DNA of 64,000 nt from Bacteroides caecigallinarum (GCF_016901995.1 NZ_JACJLE010000005.1:34214-98213); one strand, 5' to 3'; shown: positions 27,982 through 37,301, counted from the stretch's first letter. Numbers and translations: made by a program. The notes: generated from the letters alone by a model not told the origin.

Positions 27982-30900
27982 ATGAAAATTAGAACATTTA
28001 TTGACCGACCGATCCTGGCAGGAGTAATATCGGTGCTTATATTAATTCTTGGATTTATCAGCTTGTCACAGCTGCCTATCGAACAGTTTCCGGAAATAGC
28101 GCCTCCAACGGTAAGTGTATCTGCCACATATACCGGAGCGAATGCAGAAACAGTGTTGAAAAGTGTTGTAGTGCCATTGGAAGAAGCTTTGAATGGTGTT
28201 GAAAACATGATGTATATGACTTCAACATCTTCCAACAACGGTTCTGCCAGAATTACCGTATATTTCCGTCAGGGGACAGACCCGGATATGGCGACAGTCA
28301 ATGTACAGAACCGTATAGCAACGGCTGAAGGTCTTCTGCCTGCTGAAGTTACCAAGAGTGGTATTACTGTAAGAAAACGTCAGACAAGTAATATAAAACA
28401 ACTTGCGGTTTACAGTCCTGATGATTCGTTCGACCAGGCATTCCTTACCAATTACATGAAGATAAATATAGAACCAAGACTGTCACGTATCGCCGGTGTT
28501 GGTGAGGTGAATGTTTATGGCTATGACTATTCCATGCGTATATGGCTGGACCCTAATAAGATGCAGAAATATTCTCTTATCCCGTCGGATATATCTACGG
28601 TATTGGACGAACAGAACATCGAAGCTGCAACCGGAACATTGGGAGCCGAATCGGATAACACATTCCAATACGTACTTAAATATAGGGGACGATATGAGAA
28701 TGAGGTGGATTATGAGAATATGGTTATAAAATCTTTGCCTAACGGTGAGGTACTACGTCTGAAAGATGTGGCTACCATTGAACTGGGAACACGTGCATAC
28801 GACTATATCGGAGAGGTAAACGGACATCCGGGATGCAATATAATGATAGCCCAGACATCCGGTTCGAATGCAAATGAGATTATTGAAGAAATAGACCGCA
28901 CTGTGGATGAAATATCAAAGACACTGCCGAAAGGTATAAAGATTGTCGATCTGATGAGTACAAAGGACTTCCTTGACGCATCAATAAAAAGCGTAATCAA
29001 GACCCTCGTTGAGGCTATCATATTGGTAGTACTGGTGGTGTATGTATTTCTTCAGAGCCTACGTTCCACGTTTATTCCTGCTTTATCCATAATTGTTTCG
29101 TTGGTCGGTACTTTTGCCTTTATGTCTGCGGCCGGTTTCAGTCTGAATATGCTGACGTTGTTTGCATTGGTGTTGGTTATCGGAACTGTTGTGGACGATG
29201 CCATAGTGGTGGTTGAGGCTGTTCAGGCAAAGTTTGATGAAGGGTATAAATCCTCTTATCTGGCCACGATTGATGCTATGGACGGTATTACTTCCGCTTT
29301 GGTTACAACTACATTCGTATTTATGGCTGTATTCATTCCTGTAAGTTTTATCGGCGGAACAACAGGTACATTCTATACACAGTTCGGTCTGACTATGGCA
29401 GCTGCAGTGGCAATATCATTGGTCAATGCTCTTACACTCAGTCCTGCATTGTGTGCCCTTATTATGACTCCGCATGCTACAGGTGAGAACGGAGAGAAGC
29501 TAAGTTTCTCATCACGTTTCCACATAGCGTTCGATACGGCTTTCCATCGTTTGGTGACAAAATATAAGGTAGGTGTGGTATTCATGCTTAAAAGAAAATG
29601 GCTGGCCGGTGCATTCCTTATATTCGCTTGTGGCGGTTTCGCATTTCTTATGATGACTACAAAGACGGGACTTGTTCCAAATGAAGATATGGGAACTGTA
29701 TTTATCGACGTACGTACTTCTCCTGGAAACAGTGTTCAGGAAACACGCAAGGTGATGGAACAGGTTGACAGCTGTTTGCGTACAATCCCTCAGGTGGAGT
29801 TATACTCCAACATTACCGGTAACTCAATGTTGAGCGGTCAGGGAGCATGTAATGGTATGTTCACAATACGTCTGAAGGACTGGAGTGAAAGACCTGACAA
29901 GGAAGATGCCATCGACGCCGTTATCCAAGAGATTAGTCATAAGACAGCATTTATATTCAGTGCTGACATTATGCCGTTTACTCGTCCTATGATTCCGGGA
30001 TATGGTGTGAACAGTGGTTTTGAGGTGTATGTACAGGATCAGAAAGGAGGTACAACAGAAGATTTGCTTAAATATACCAGACAGTTCCTTGACGAATTGA
30101 ACAAACGTCCGGAAATAGGCAGGGCCACTACATCTTTCGATACCAAGTTCCCGCAATATCTAGTTGAGGTTGACGCGGCCAGATGTAAGCGAAACGGAAT
30201 ATCTCCTTCGGATGTCCTCAGTACTCTTGCCGGATATATCGGAGGTAGTTATGCTTCCAATATGAACCGTTTCTCAAAACTTTATCGTGTAATGGTGCAG
30301 GCTTCACCGGAGTTCCGACTTGACACCGAATCACTGAACAGTATCTATGTCCGTAATGATTCTGGCGAGATGAGTCCTATTAGCCAATATCTGAAACTGA
30401 CACGTGTATATGGTTCTGAAGTACTGACACGTTTTAACCTGTTCTCTGCCATACAGGTAAATGGTGCCGCTGCATCCGGATATAGTTCCGGTCAGGCTAT
30501 CAAGGCTGTTCAGGAAGTTGCCGCACAGACATTGCCTACAGGATACGGATTTGAGTTCGGCGGAATGTCGCGTGAAGAGTCAAATACAGGAAACACCACT
30601 ACTTTGGTATTTGTCATTTGTGTGGTTTTCATATATCTCATTCTTTGTGCATTGTATGAAAGTCTGTTCGTACCTCTTGCAGTTATACTCTCTGTGCCGT
30701 TCGGACTGGCGGGCAGCTTCCTGTTTGCAAAGATGTTCGGACTTGAAAACAATATATACTTGCAGACAGGTCTGATTATGCTTATCGGTCTTCTTTCAAA
30801 AACAGCGATATTGCTTACAGAGTATGCTTCCGAGCGCCGTCGTCATGGTATGACTATAATGCAGGCTGCGGTTTCTGCGGCACAGGTACGTTTGCGTCCT

Positions 30901-31137
30901 ATTCTGATGACTTCGCTTACTATGATATTCGGTATGCTCCCGCTTATGTTTGCTACTGGTGTAGGTGCCAATGGAAATATATCTATCGGTGTAGGAACGG
31001 TAGGAGGTATGTTGATAGGTACGATTGCATTGCTGTTTATTGTACCTCCGTTGTTTATGGTATTCCAGTATCTGCAGGAAAAGTTTATGCCTGAACGCCA
31101 GTTGCCAAATATTGAGAAAAATAACATCAAAGAATAA
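27982..31137 (+). CDS. RND multidrug efflux pump, AcrB/MexB (HAE1) type
   Basis: This 1051-residue inner-membrane proton antiporter has the start typical of the family (FIDRPILAGVISVLILILGF), the porter-domain motif QLPIEQFPEIAPPTVSVSA, and twelve helices in two repeats. Acidic residues needed for proton transfer are visible in the fourth helix (VLVIGTVVDDAIVVVE, two Asp). The Lys of the second repeat is in GLLSKTAILLTEYA. The sequence is full length with no lesion. It is the central gene of an adaptor-pump-channel operon, with five bases to the next gene. Drug or bile efflux is the usual role, and no substrate can be named from sequence. Confidence 0.96.
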   Translation: MKIRTFIDRPILAGVISVLILILGFISLSQLPIEQFPEIAPPTVSVSATYTGANAETVLKSVVVPLEEALNGVENMMYMTSTSSNNGSARITVYFRQGTDPDMATVNVQNRIATAEGLLPAEVTKSGITVRKRQTSNIKQLAVYSPDDSFDQAFLTNYMKINIEPRLSRIAGVGEVNVYGYDYSMRIWLDPNKMQKYSLIPSDISTVLDEQNIEAATGTLGAESDNTFQYVLKYRGRYENEVDYENMVIKSLPNGEVLRLKDVATIELGTRAYDYIGEVNGHPGCNIMIAQTSGSNANEIIEEIDRTVDEISKTLPKGIKIVDLMSTKDFLDASIKSVIKTLVEAIILVVLVVYVFLQSLRSTFIPALSIIVSLVGTFAFMSAAGFSLNMLTLFALVLVIGTVVDDAIVVVEAVQAKFDEGYKSSYLATIDAMDGITSALVTTTFVFMAVFIPVSFIGGTTGTFYTQFGLTMAAAVAISLVNALTLSPALCALIMTPHATGENGEKLSFSSRFHIAFDTAFHRLVTKYKVGVVFMLKRKWLAGAFLIFACGGFAFLMMTTKTGLVPNEDMGTVFIDVRTSPGNSVQETRKVMEQVDSCLRTIPQVELYSNITGNSMLSGQGACNGMFTIRLKDWSERPDKEDAIDAVIQEISHKTAFIFSADIMPFTRPMIPGYGVNSGFEVYVQDQKGGTTEDLLKYTRQFLDELNKRPEIGRATTSFDTKFPQYLVEVDAARCKRNGISPSDVLSTLAGYIGGSYASNMNRFSKLYRVMVQASPEFRLDTESLNSIYVRNDSGEMSPISQYLKLTRVYGSEVLTRFNLFSAIQVNGAAASGYSSGQAIKAVQEVAAQTLPTGYGFEFGGMSREESNTGNTTTLVFVICVVFIYLILCALYESLFVPLAVILSVPFGLAGSFLFAKMFGLENNIYLQTGLIMLIGLLSKTAILLTEYASERRRHGMTIMQAAVSAAQVRLRPILMTSLTMIFGMLPLMFATGVGANGNISIGVGTVGGMLIGTIALLFIVPPLFMVFQYLQEKFMPERQLPNIEKNNIKE

Positions 31138-31142
31138 AGTGT

Positions 31143-32510
31143 ATGATAAGAAATATAATAATAGTTTCAGTAGTTTCCATTGTGATGAGCGGATGCCATA
31201 TATATCGTGCATACGAGCGTCCGGATGTTACGTCGGTAGTCGATAGCATTTACCGTCAGCCTGTAGCTGTCGATGATACCGTTTCGTTGGCTTCTTTGTC
31301 TTGGGAACAGCTTTTTACGGACGCTAATCTGCAAGAGTTAATAAGGTACGGTCTTGATAATAATACTGATTTAAGTGTTGCCAGGCTGAAAGTGGAAGAA
31401 GCAGAAGCACTTCTTATGACTTCAAGGCTGTCATATCTGCCTTCAATAACATTGTCGCCTGAGGGTACAATAACAAGCGTTGGCGGTGGAGAAGCTTCAA
31501 AGAAATATAATATTGCGGCATCTGCAGATTGGGAGATAGACCTCTTTGGCAAATTGCTCAATGCCAAACGTGGTGCACATGCCGCTTTGGAGCAAAGCGA
31601 TGCTTATCGTCAGGCTGTACAGACCCAACTGGTGGCTACCATAGCCAACAGCTATTACACGCTGCTTGTTCTTGACGAACAATTAAAGATAACTCAGGAA
31701 ACAGCAGAGACATGGACTGAGAGTTTGCGTACGATGAAGGCATTAAAACGTGCCGGACAGGCAACGGAGATGGCTGTTGCACAGACGGAGGCGGCAAAAC
31801 TGTCTGTAGATGCTTCTGTATTGTCGATACAGCGTCAGATATCGGAAATGGAAAATTCTCTGTCAGCCCTGTTGGGAAAAGCTCCACTGGCTATAGTACG
31901 TGGAACATTAAGCGAGCAGATATTTCCTGATTCACTGTCAACGGGTGTTCCTTTGCAATTGTTAAGCCGTCGTCCTGACGTGCGTCAAAGCGAAGCACAG
32001 TTGGCTGTGGCATATTACGCTACGAATTCTGCGCGTTCGGCATTTTATCCGAGTATAACATTGGGAGGTTCGGCAGGATGGACAAACTCCGCCGGTGCGG
32101 TTGTAGCCAATCCGGGTCAATGGCTGTTGACAGCCGTCGGTTCATTGGTACAACCCATATTCAATAAAGGCAAGAACATAGCGAACCTGAAAATAGCAAA
32201 GGCACAGCAGGAAGAGGCATTATTGATGTTCAGACAAAGCTTGCTTGATGCGGGAACAGAAGTCAATGACGCTTTAGTACAATGGCAGACAGCAAAAGAA
32301 CGGATTATATTGGATGAACAGCAGGCTGCGTCACTGAAATCTGCTTTAAAGAGTTCCGAGCTGTTAATGAAATACAGCTCTCAGAATTATCTGGAAGTTA
32401 TAACAGCCAGACAGTCACTTCTGCAGGCTGAACTGAATACGGTTGCAGACCGTTTTGATGAGATTCAGGGAGTAATAAATCTCTATCATGCCTTGGGCGG
32501 TGGATACTGA
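31143..32510 (+). CDS. Outer-membrane efflux channel, NodT/OprM family lipoprotein
   Basis: This 455-residue TolC-like channel completes the tripartite pump. A lipoprotein signal gives Cys18 (IVMSGCHIYR). Two outer-membrane efflux (OEP) repeats of long helices follow, with family motifs LIRYGLDNNTDLSVARLKVE, then SADWEIDLFGKL, LLSRRPDVRQSEAQLAVAYY and SLVQPIFNKGKNIANLKIA. It is the third and last gene of the operon. The stop codon abuts a very stable hairpin. Confidence 0.95.
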   Translation: MIRNIIIVSVVSIVMSGCHIYRAYERPDVTSVVDSIYRQPVAVDDTVSLASLSWEQLFTDANLQELIRYGLDNNTDLSVARLKVEEAEALLMTSRLSYLPSITLSPEGTITSVGGGEASKKYNIAASADWEIDLFGKLLNAKRGAHAALEQSDAYRQAVQTQLVATIANSYYTLLVLDEQLKITQETAETWTESLRTMKALKRAGQATEMAVAQTEAAKLSVDASVLSIQRQISEMENSLSALLGKAPLAIVRGTLSEQIFPDSLSTGVPLQLLSRRPDVRQSEAQLAVAYYATNSARSAFYPSITLGGSAGWTNSAGAVVANPGQWLLTAVGSLVQPIFNKGKNIANLKIAKAQQEEALLMFRQSLLDAGTEVNDALVQWQTAKERIILDEQQAASLKSALKSSELLMKYSSQNYLEVITARQSLLQAELNTVADRFDEIQGVINLYHALGGGY

Positions 32511-32571
32511 TTATAAACAATAAGAGCCGGATTGTTACTGTCCGGCTCTTATTGTTTATAATGCTTTTTTG
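32511..32571. terminator. Very stable bidirectional terminator
   Basis: A perfect 21-base-pair stem (32511-32531 with 32541-32561, nine-base loop) starts on the base after the efflux channel stop codon and is followed by TGCTTTTTTG. The convergent guanylyltransferase gene ends one base beyond, so the hairpin probably serves both strands. Confidence 0.9.
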
Positions 32572-33615
32572 TTATACATATTCATCTCCGAATTTCATTT
32601 CCACATCATTTACAAATTTGCGTATGGAGTTCTGGTCGTCTTTCTTGCATATCAAAAGGACATTGTCATGTTCCGCAATCAGATATCCTTCCAGACCTTC
32701 GGCTACTACCAGTTTACCTTTTGGCATCAGGATGATGTTTTCATTGCAATCGTACAAGAGTGAATTGCTGTTTAAAATGACATTGTGGTTAATGTCTTTA
32801 GGTGATGCGTCGTATAATGATTGCCATGTACCTATATCAGCCCATCCGAAATCACACATTTGTACATAAACATTATCTGCTTTTTCCATGATACTGTAAT
32901 CTATAGAAATATTCGGACATGCAGAGAAATCGGGAGTTTCACATTCTAGTCGTGGACACACCTCTGTCATGTTCTCATGGAAAGCCTTCATAATTGTTGT
33001 AACATGCCAGATAAATATTCCGGAGTTCCAATAAAACTCATTGTCTTCCACAAATACTTTTGCAAACTCCAATGCTGGTTTCTCAATGAATGTCTTTACC
33101 TTACAGAAATCTCCGTCTCTTTCTTCTTCCTCAATCTGTATGTAGCCATAACCGGTTTCCGGCCTTGTCGGTTTAATACCTATATTAATCAGTCTGCCTG
33201 ATGTAGCTGCATAATCCAACCCTTTTAAAATTGATGACCGGAAACTGTCAATATTCAGTATAAGTTGGTCGGAAGGCATGACTACTATGGTAGCGTCGGG
33301 ATTTATTTTCTGTATTAGATATGAAGCGTATGCCAGCGAAGGTGCTGTGTTTCTTCTTTCTTCTTCTATTATAATCTGTTCGTCTTTTATTTCAGGAAGA
33401 ATCTTTTTTACAATATCTTTATAATCAATGAATGTGGAAATATAGATATTCTGTGGTGATATTAATCCTTTGCATCTGTCGAATGTGATACGTAACAAGG
33501 TTTCACCTGTGCCGAAGAAATCAAGAAACTGTTTTGGCAATTGTTTCCTGCTGTATGGCCAGAATCTTCTCCCCATTCCACCTGCCATTATTATGCAATA
33601 GTAGTTATTGTTCAT
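32572..33615 (-). CDS. manC: Mannose-1-phosphate guanylyltransferase
   Basis: This 347-residue cytoplasmic nucleotidyltransferase makes GDP-mannose from mannose-1-phosphate and GTP for polysaccharides and fucose synthesis. The signature is CIIMAGGMGRRFWPYSRKQL with the following PKQFLDFFG. VVMPSDQLI and FIEKPALEFA are also present, the latter before FYWNSGIFIW. The length fits the short, monofunctional form without the isomerase domain of AlgA-like proteins. It is alone on the minus strand, and no exact -7 box is seen upstream. GDP-mannose may also serve the polysaccharide locus at the right end, but there is no direct link. Confidence 0.93.
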   Translation of the reverse strand: MNNNYYCIIMAGGMGRRFWPYSRKQLPKQFLDFFGTGETLLRITFDRCKGLISPQNIYISTFIDYKDIVKKILPEIKDEQIIIEEERRNTAPSLAYASYLIQKINPDATIVVMPSDQLILNIDSFRSSILKGLDYAATSGRLINIGIKPTRPETGYGYIQIEEEERDGDFCKVKTFIEKPALEFAKVFVEDNEFYWNSGIFIWHVTTIMKAFHENMTEVCPRLECETPDFSACPNISIDYSIMEKADNVYVQMCDFGWADIGTWQSLYDASPKDINHNVILNSNSLLYDCNENIILMPKGKLVVAEGLEGYLIAEHDNVLLICKKDDQNSIRKFVNDVEMKFGDEYV

Positions 33616-33732
33616 GGTAATATAGTTTGTGTTATTAACTATGCTAAGATACTGATTATTTTAGAAAATCGGACTTTAATAGTTTCTAAATAGTGTTAGA
33701 CATAAAAAATATTACATTTTCTAGGCGAAAAG

Positions 33733-33764
33733 TATTGCAGATATGAAAATTATGTTTACCTTTG
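33733..33764 (+). promoter_or_regulatory. tRNA-Leu promoter
   Basis: The -7 box TACCTTTG at 33757-33764 is preceded by a TATTG -33 element at 33733-33737, with 19 bases between. It lies 20 bases before tRNA-Leu. Confidence 0.75.
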
Positions 33765-33783
33765 CAACGCAAAATAAAAATAA

Positions 33784-33867
33784 GCCCAGATGGCGGAATC
33801 GGTAGACGCGCTGGTCTCAAACACCAGTGGAGTAACATCCATCCCGGTTCGACCCCGGGTCTGGGTA
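33784..33867 (+). tRNA. tRNA-Leu (anticodon CAA)
   Basis: The acceptor stem is GCCCAGA with TCTGGGT (first pair G-U) and the discriminator base is A. The D arm holds GGCGGAATCGGTAGACGC. The anticodon stem is CTGGT/ACCAG around CTCAAAC. A long variable arm follows, then the T arm GGTTCGACCCC. The 3' CCA is not encoded. Confidence 0.96.
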
Positions 33868-33871
33868 CGAG

Positions 33872-33920
33872 GAAAAGAGCTAAATGTTTGACTTGCAAAT
33901 ATTTAGCTCTTTTCTTTTTA
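33872..33920 (+). terminator. Terminator after tRNA-Leu
   Basis: AAAAGAGCTAAAT (33873-33885) pairs perfectly with ATTTAGCTCTTTT (33901-33913) and is followed by CTTTTT. Confidence 0.85.
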
Positions 33921-34089
33921 CGAAGTATTCCCAATATCCCCAATAAAATCAGTAAAATAGGTAAATGGGTAATGGGTTGAGAAATACTTTGGCAGGTAAA
34001 ATCTTTTTATATATTGGTAATATATTTCGTTTGTTGGGAAATTCTTATAAAAAACTTATAATATTATTATTTGGTTACACTTATTTGCT

Positions 34090-34097
34090 TATTTTTG
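34090..34097 (+). promoter_or_regulatory. -7 box of the flavodoxin/ferredoxin gene
   Basis: TATTTTTG matches TAnnTTTG. A TTTG at 34070-34073 could be a closely spaced -33 element (16 bases). The start codon is 33 bases downstream of the box. Confidence 0.55.
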
Positions 34098-34130
34098 TAA
34101 CATAATAAGTAATCTACAAAACATAAGTTT

Positions 34131-34913
34131 ATGAACAATATAATAAATTCCGTAAATCTGATTTATTATTCACCAACCGGAACGTCAAGAAAAATAGCTC
34201 GTGCCGTAGGTGATGGATTGAAGGTGAACAATCTGACCGAATCGGATATTACGTTGGATAATAATAATATAAAAAGTTTCCCGAATGATTCTCTTACGGT
34301 TTTCGTGTCACCCGTTTACGGAGGTCGTATCCCTTCAATATTTTTTGAGCGTTTAGGTACATTGAATGGGAACGGAGCTATGTGTGTAGTAGTGGTGGTG
34401 TATGGAAACAGACATTATGATGATGCGTTGCTTGAGCTGAAAAACGAGATGACCAATAGAGGATTCCGTGTATCGGCTGCTGCTTCATTCATAGGCGAAC
34501 ATAGTTTCAGTAGAGAGAATATGCCTGTTGCAGCCGGAAGACCTGATTTCTATGATTTGGGTATGGCCGAGCATTTTGGAAAAGAGGTTATGGATAAAAT
34601 AACAACAGTTCCTGATTTTGGGGATTTGTTTGTGCCGGGAAATTATCCATATAAGGAAGTAAAACCTAAACAGCCTGCCGCTCCAATAAGTACGGAAGAT
34701 TGTTGCTCGTGTGGATTGTGTGTTTCTTCTTGTCCGACTCATGCTATATCTTTGGACGCATCGGGAAATGTATGTACAGATATTTATAAATGTACATTAT
34801 GCTGTGCGTGTGTTAAAGTGTGTCCTCAAGGAGCAAGAATATTTGATACACCGTTTACCAAATTCTTGTATGATAACTTCAGGGAAAGGAAAAATCCTGA
34901 GTTCTATTTTTGA
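34131..34913 (+). CDS. EFR1-type flavodoxin/ferredoxin fusion protein
   Basis: This 260-residue cytoplasmic protein has a flavodoxin-like domain in the first 160 or so residues, with the FMN-loop-like motif YYSPTGTSRKIARAV and VSPVYGGRIP. It ends in a two-cluster ferredoxin domain: CSCGLCVSSCP and CTLCCACVKVCP, each with the Cx2Cx2Cx3CP spacing for a 4Fe-4S cluster. This matches the EFR1 family of ferrodoxins with unknown partners. It should carry electrons, but donor and acceptor cannot be named. It stands alone between its own promoter and terminator. Confidence 0.9.
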   Translation: MNNIINSVNLIYYSPTGTSRKIARAVGDGLKVNNLTESDITLDNNNIKSFPNDSLTVFVSPVYGGRIPSIFFERLGTLNGNGAMCVVVVVYGNRHYDDALLELKNEMTNRGFRVSAAASFIGEHSFSRENMPVAAGRPDFYDLGMAEHFGKEVMDKITTVPDFGDLFVPGNYPYKEVKPKQPAAPISTEDCCSCGLCVSSCPTHAISLDASGNVCTDIYKCTLCCACVKVCPQGARIFDTPFTKFLYDNFRERKNPEFYF

Positions 34914-34939
34914 ATCTAATAGTGTAAGTGATATTGTGG

Positions 34940-34979
34940 AAAAGAACGTGGTCGCAATAGGTTCCACGTTCTTTTTTTG
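34940..34979 (+). terminator. Terminator after the EFR1-type gene
   Basis: AAAAGAACGTGG (34940-34951) pairs with CCACGTTCTTTT (34964-34975), running into a T tract. Confidence 0.85.
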
Positions 34980-35036
34980 TCTTAATAGTTCCTTTCTTTT
35001 ATCCGTTTTTTAGGTCCTAAAATGTAATTTTCAAAG

Positions 35037-35118
35037 CGTGCGCACATTCAACTTTAAACGTGCGTCCATTCAACTTTAAATGTGCGTCCATTTTACCTAA
35101 AACGTGCGCATGTTTTTT
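35037..35118. repeat. 22-base tandem repeat, about 3.6 copies
   Basis: Units start at 35037, 35059, 35081 and 35103. Each begins CGTGCGCA, CGTGCGTCC or TGTGCGTCC and continues into an AT-rich half ending CTTTAAA or CCTAAAA; the last is partial. Just upstream, at 35010-35024, lies an odd palindrome with arms TTTTAGG and CCTAAAA. The block separates the ends of two convergent genes and contains no reading frame of note. Confidence 0.85.
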
Positions 35119-35160
35119 ACGATTTGTTTTACTTGTATTCTTGTAAATTTTTCTTACCTA

Positions 35161-36939
35161 CTAAATAGGAGAGGTCATTGTTTTGAGCCAGGTATTTTCT
35201 TCATTTGTGAGGTATGGCGAAAGTTTTTCGTAAACCGTTGCATGGTAATTGTTCAGCCATAAGATTTCCTCGTGTGACAACATTTCTTTTATTATCGGAT
35301 CTTTGGATATAGGGCACAGTGTAAGTTGTTCGAACTTATAGAATGTTCCGAATTCTGTCTCTTTCCCCGGTACTATAAGCATTGTGTTTTCTGTGCGTAT
35401 TCCATATTGTCCGCTTCTGTATATTCCCGGTTCGTTTGTAATTGTCATTCCCGGTTTTAATATGGTTGGTACATTGTTCATTCTTATCTGATGCGGTCCT
35501 TCATGGACGTTCAGGAAATGTCCCACTCCGTGTCCTGTTCCATGGCCGTAGTTAACTCCTTCTTTCCACATTGCAATTCTTGCCAGTACGTCAAGCTGAG
35601 TTCCGCATGTTCCGTCAGGAAATTCTGCCATTGCAAGCTGAATAAATCCTTTTAGGACTAAAGTATAGTCTTTCTTCTGGGCGTCTGATATAGCTCCTAG
35701 CGGTATGGTACGTGTTATGTCGGTAGTACCGTCCAGATATTGTGCGCCGCTGTCAAGGAGTAGAAGGCCTTCCGGTTTGAGAGTTGAAGCGGATTCTTCA
35801 GTAGCCTCGTAATGTACTATTGCTCCATGTTCCTGATAGCCGGCAATTGTGTCAAAACTGATTCCCTGGAAGTACTCCATTTCAGAACGGTATTTGTATA
35901 GCTGCTTGTCTATGCTTGTTTCTGTCTGGTCGCCGTTTTTTACGGATTTGTCCAGCCACATTAGGAATCTTACCATAGCTATACCATCGCGTATCATTGC
36001 ATTGTGGAAGCCGGATATTTCAGTCTTGTTTTTTATCGATTTGAATTCGCATACAGGCGAATTGGTAAGGTTTACAATGTTTTGTCTTATTGCTGCATTA
36101 TATATTGCAAAATTTATTGTTGGCGACATCCATATGTTATAGTTATGGCATGACATAATATCGCTTTCTATCTCTTCATAGGCTTTGATGGTTATATTGT
36201 ACGATGTTAAGTAAGCTTCGACATCCTCCGACAGTTTCTCCTTATTTATATATAATACGGCATAATCTTTTAATATGAGCAGATATGACACAAAAAGAGG
36301 GTTGCAATGTATGTCATTACCGCGCATATTTAGTGTCCATGCAATCTCGTCAAGCGAAGATAAGAGTACAGCTTCATTTTCTTTTAATGAAAGCTTGCTC
36401 CTGATTCTTGAAAGTTTGATGTCTGTGTTTTCGCCGGAAAACTTTTCGTCTAGAATGAACGGCTTGTGGGTTGGTATTTCAGGCCTGTCGTTCCATATCA
36501 GTTTATACGGGTCTTCTGTCATGACCAGTCTTATCCCTTGGGCTGCTAGATTTTCTTCCAAATCTTTTATAACACTTACTGATGTCGTATAACCGTCAAA
36601 ACCGACTTTATCTCCCTCTTTCAGAACACTGCATAACCATTCGCTTATTGACGGAGTGCCGGCTATACGTTCCTTGAACAATTTAAGTCCGCTTCCGGCA
36701 AGCTGTTCTTCAGCCTGTAAAAAATATCTTGAATCAGTCCATAAGCCTCCGCCGTCTTTTGTTATAACTGCTGTTCCCGCGGAACCGGTGAATCCTGTTA
36801 TCCATTTTCGTGACTCCCAGTGTGCAGGCACGTATTCGCCTGAATGTGGGTCTGTGCTGAATGTTATATATGCTGATAAGTCATTTCTTTTCATGAATTG
36901 CCTTAATGAGGCTATCCTTCCTATAATTATATCTTTCAT
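35161..36939 (-). CDS. pepP: Xaa-Pro aminopeptidase (M24B family)
   Basis: This enzyme of about 592 residues removes an N-terminal residue next to proline. It has two creatinase-like N-terminal domains and a C-terminal pita-bread catalytic domain. Metal ligands are visible in LLDSGAQYLDGTTDITRT (two Asp), GHGTGHGVGHFLNVHEG (His), MTITNEPGIY (Glu) and YGIRTENTMLI (Glu). Its length and three-domain plan match the longer eukaryote-like APP1 type found in Bacteroidota. The start at 36939 (MKDIIIGRIASLRQFM) was preferred over one 38 codons upstream because the extra stretch overlaps the promoter and is not conserved in character. The location is probably cytoplasmic, since no signal peptide is seen. 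Confidence 0.92.
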   Translation of the reverse strand: MKDIIIGRIASLRQFMKRNDLSAYITFSTDPHSGEYVPAHWESRKWITGFTGSAGTAVITKDGGGLWTDSRYFLQAEEQLAGSGLKLFKERIAGTPSISEWLCSVLKEGDKVGFDGYTTSVSVIKDLEENLAAQGIRLVMTEDPYKLIWNDRPEIPTHKPFILDEKFSGENTDIKLSRIRSKLSLKENEAVLLSSLDEIAWTLNMRGNDIHCNPLFVSYLLILKDYAVLYINKEKLSEDVEAYLTSYNITIKAYEEIESDIMSCHNYNIWMSPTINFAIYNAAIRQNIVNLTNSPVCEFKSIKNKTEISGFHNAMIRDGIAMVRFLMWLDKSVKNGDQTETSIDKQLYKYRSEMEYFQGISFDTIAGYQEHGAIVHYEATEESASTLKPEGLLLLDSGAQYLDGTTDITRTIPLGAISDAQKKDYTLVLKGFIQLAMAEFPDGTCGTQLDVLARIAMWKEGVNYGHGTGHGVGHFLNVHEGPHQIRMNNVPTILKPGMTITNEPGIYRSGQYGIRTENTMLIVPGKETEFGTFYKFEQLTLCPISKDPIIKEMLSHEEILWLNNYHATVYEKLSPYLTNEENTWLKTMTSPI

Positions 36940-36971
36940 TAGTATATTGGTTTTAGTAATTATTTGATTTA

Positions 36972-36979
36972 CAAAGATA
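36972..36979 (-). promoter_or_regulatory. -7 box of pepP
   Basis: On the minus strand these bases read TATCTTTG, an exact TAnnTTTG match 33 bases upstream of the chosen start codon. This supports the shorter start for the gene. Confidence 0.6.
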
Positions 36980-37018
36980 GTGCTATTTATGTGTTTTGTG
37001 GAAAAAATGCGTGGAAAG

Positions 37019-37050
37019 TTTTGTATATTAAGAAAGTATGTGTAATTTTG
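37019..37050 (+). promoter_or_regulatory. rpsU promoter
   Basis: TTTTG (37019-37023), 19 bases, TAATTTTG (37043-37050) is a full consensus Bacteroidota promoter. The early transcript can form a small hairpin, CCGCA with TGCGG (37053-37070). The start codon is at 37110 with no Shine-Dalgarno sequence. Confidence 0.8.
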
Positions 37051-37109
37051 CACCGCAATTTTGACTGCGGAAAAATATTTAACAACAACATAATTAATTT
37101 TTTAAAAAC

Positions 37110-37301
37110 ATGATCGTAGTTCCAGTAAAAGAAGGCGAAAACATTGAAAAAGCGCTGAAAAAATTTAAGAGAAAATTTGAAAAAACAGGTGTTGTAAAAG
37201 AACTTAGAAGCAGACAGCAGTTTGATAAACCGTCTGTTTTGAAAAGATTGAAAATGGAACGTGCTATTTACGTTCAGAAATTACATCAGGTAGAAGAATA
37301 A
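37110..37301 (+). CDS. rpsU: Small ribosomal subunit protein bS21
   Basis: This 63-residue protein begins MIVVPVKEGENIEKALKKFK, the usual bS21 start. In Bacteroidota ribosomes bS21, with bS18 and bS6, covers the anti-Shine-Dalgarno tail of 16S rRNA. As far as I recall, a Tyr at position 54 of bS21 contributes, and Tyr54 is present here (RAIYVQKLH). It has a consensus promoter and no Shine-Dalgarno sequence of its own. A Xer-type recombinase and hpf follow on the same strand, 75 and then 16 bases apart, so all three may be co-transcribed. Confidence 0.97.
   Translation: MIVVPVKEGENIEKALKKFKRKFEKTGVVKELRSRQQFDKPSVLKRLKMERAIYVQKLHQVEE

Noticed and set aside
33784..33920. tRNA-Leu as an integration site for a conjugative element.
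   Set aside because: tRNA-Leu genes are used this way in Bacteroides, but I see no second copy of the tRNA 3' end, no integrase beside it and no mobile genes.
33686..33943. 85-residue minus-strand frame with RPGVEPGWMLLH.
   Set aside because: It is antisense to tRNA-Leu and its promoter; no real gene features.
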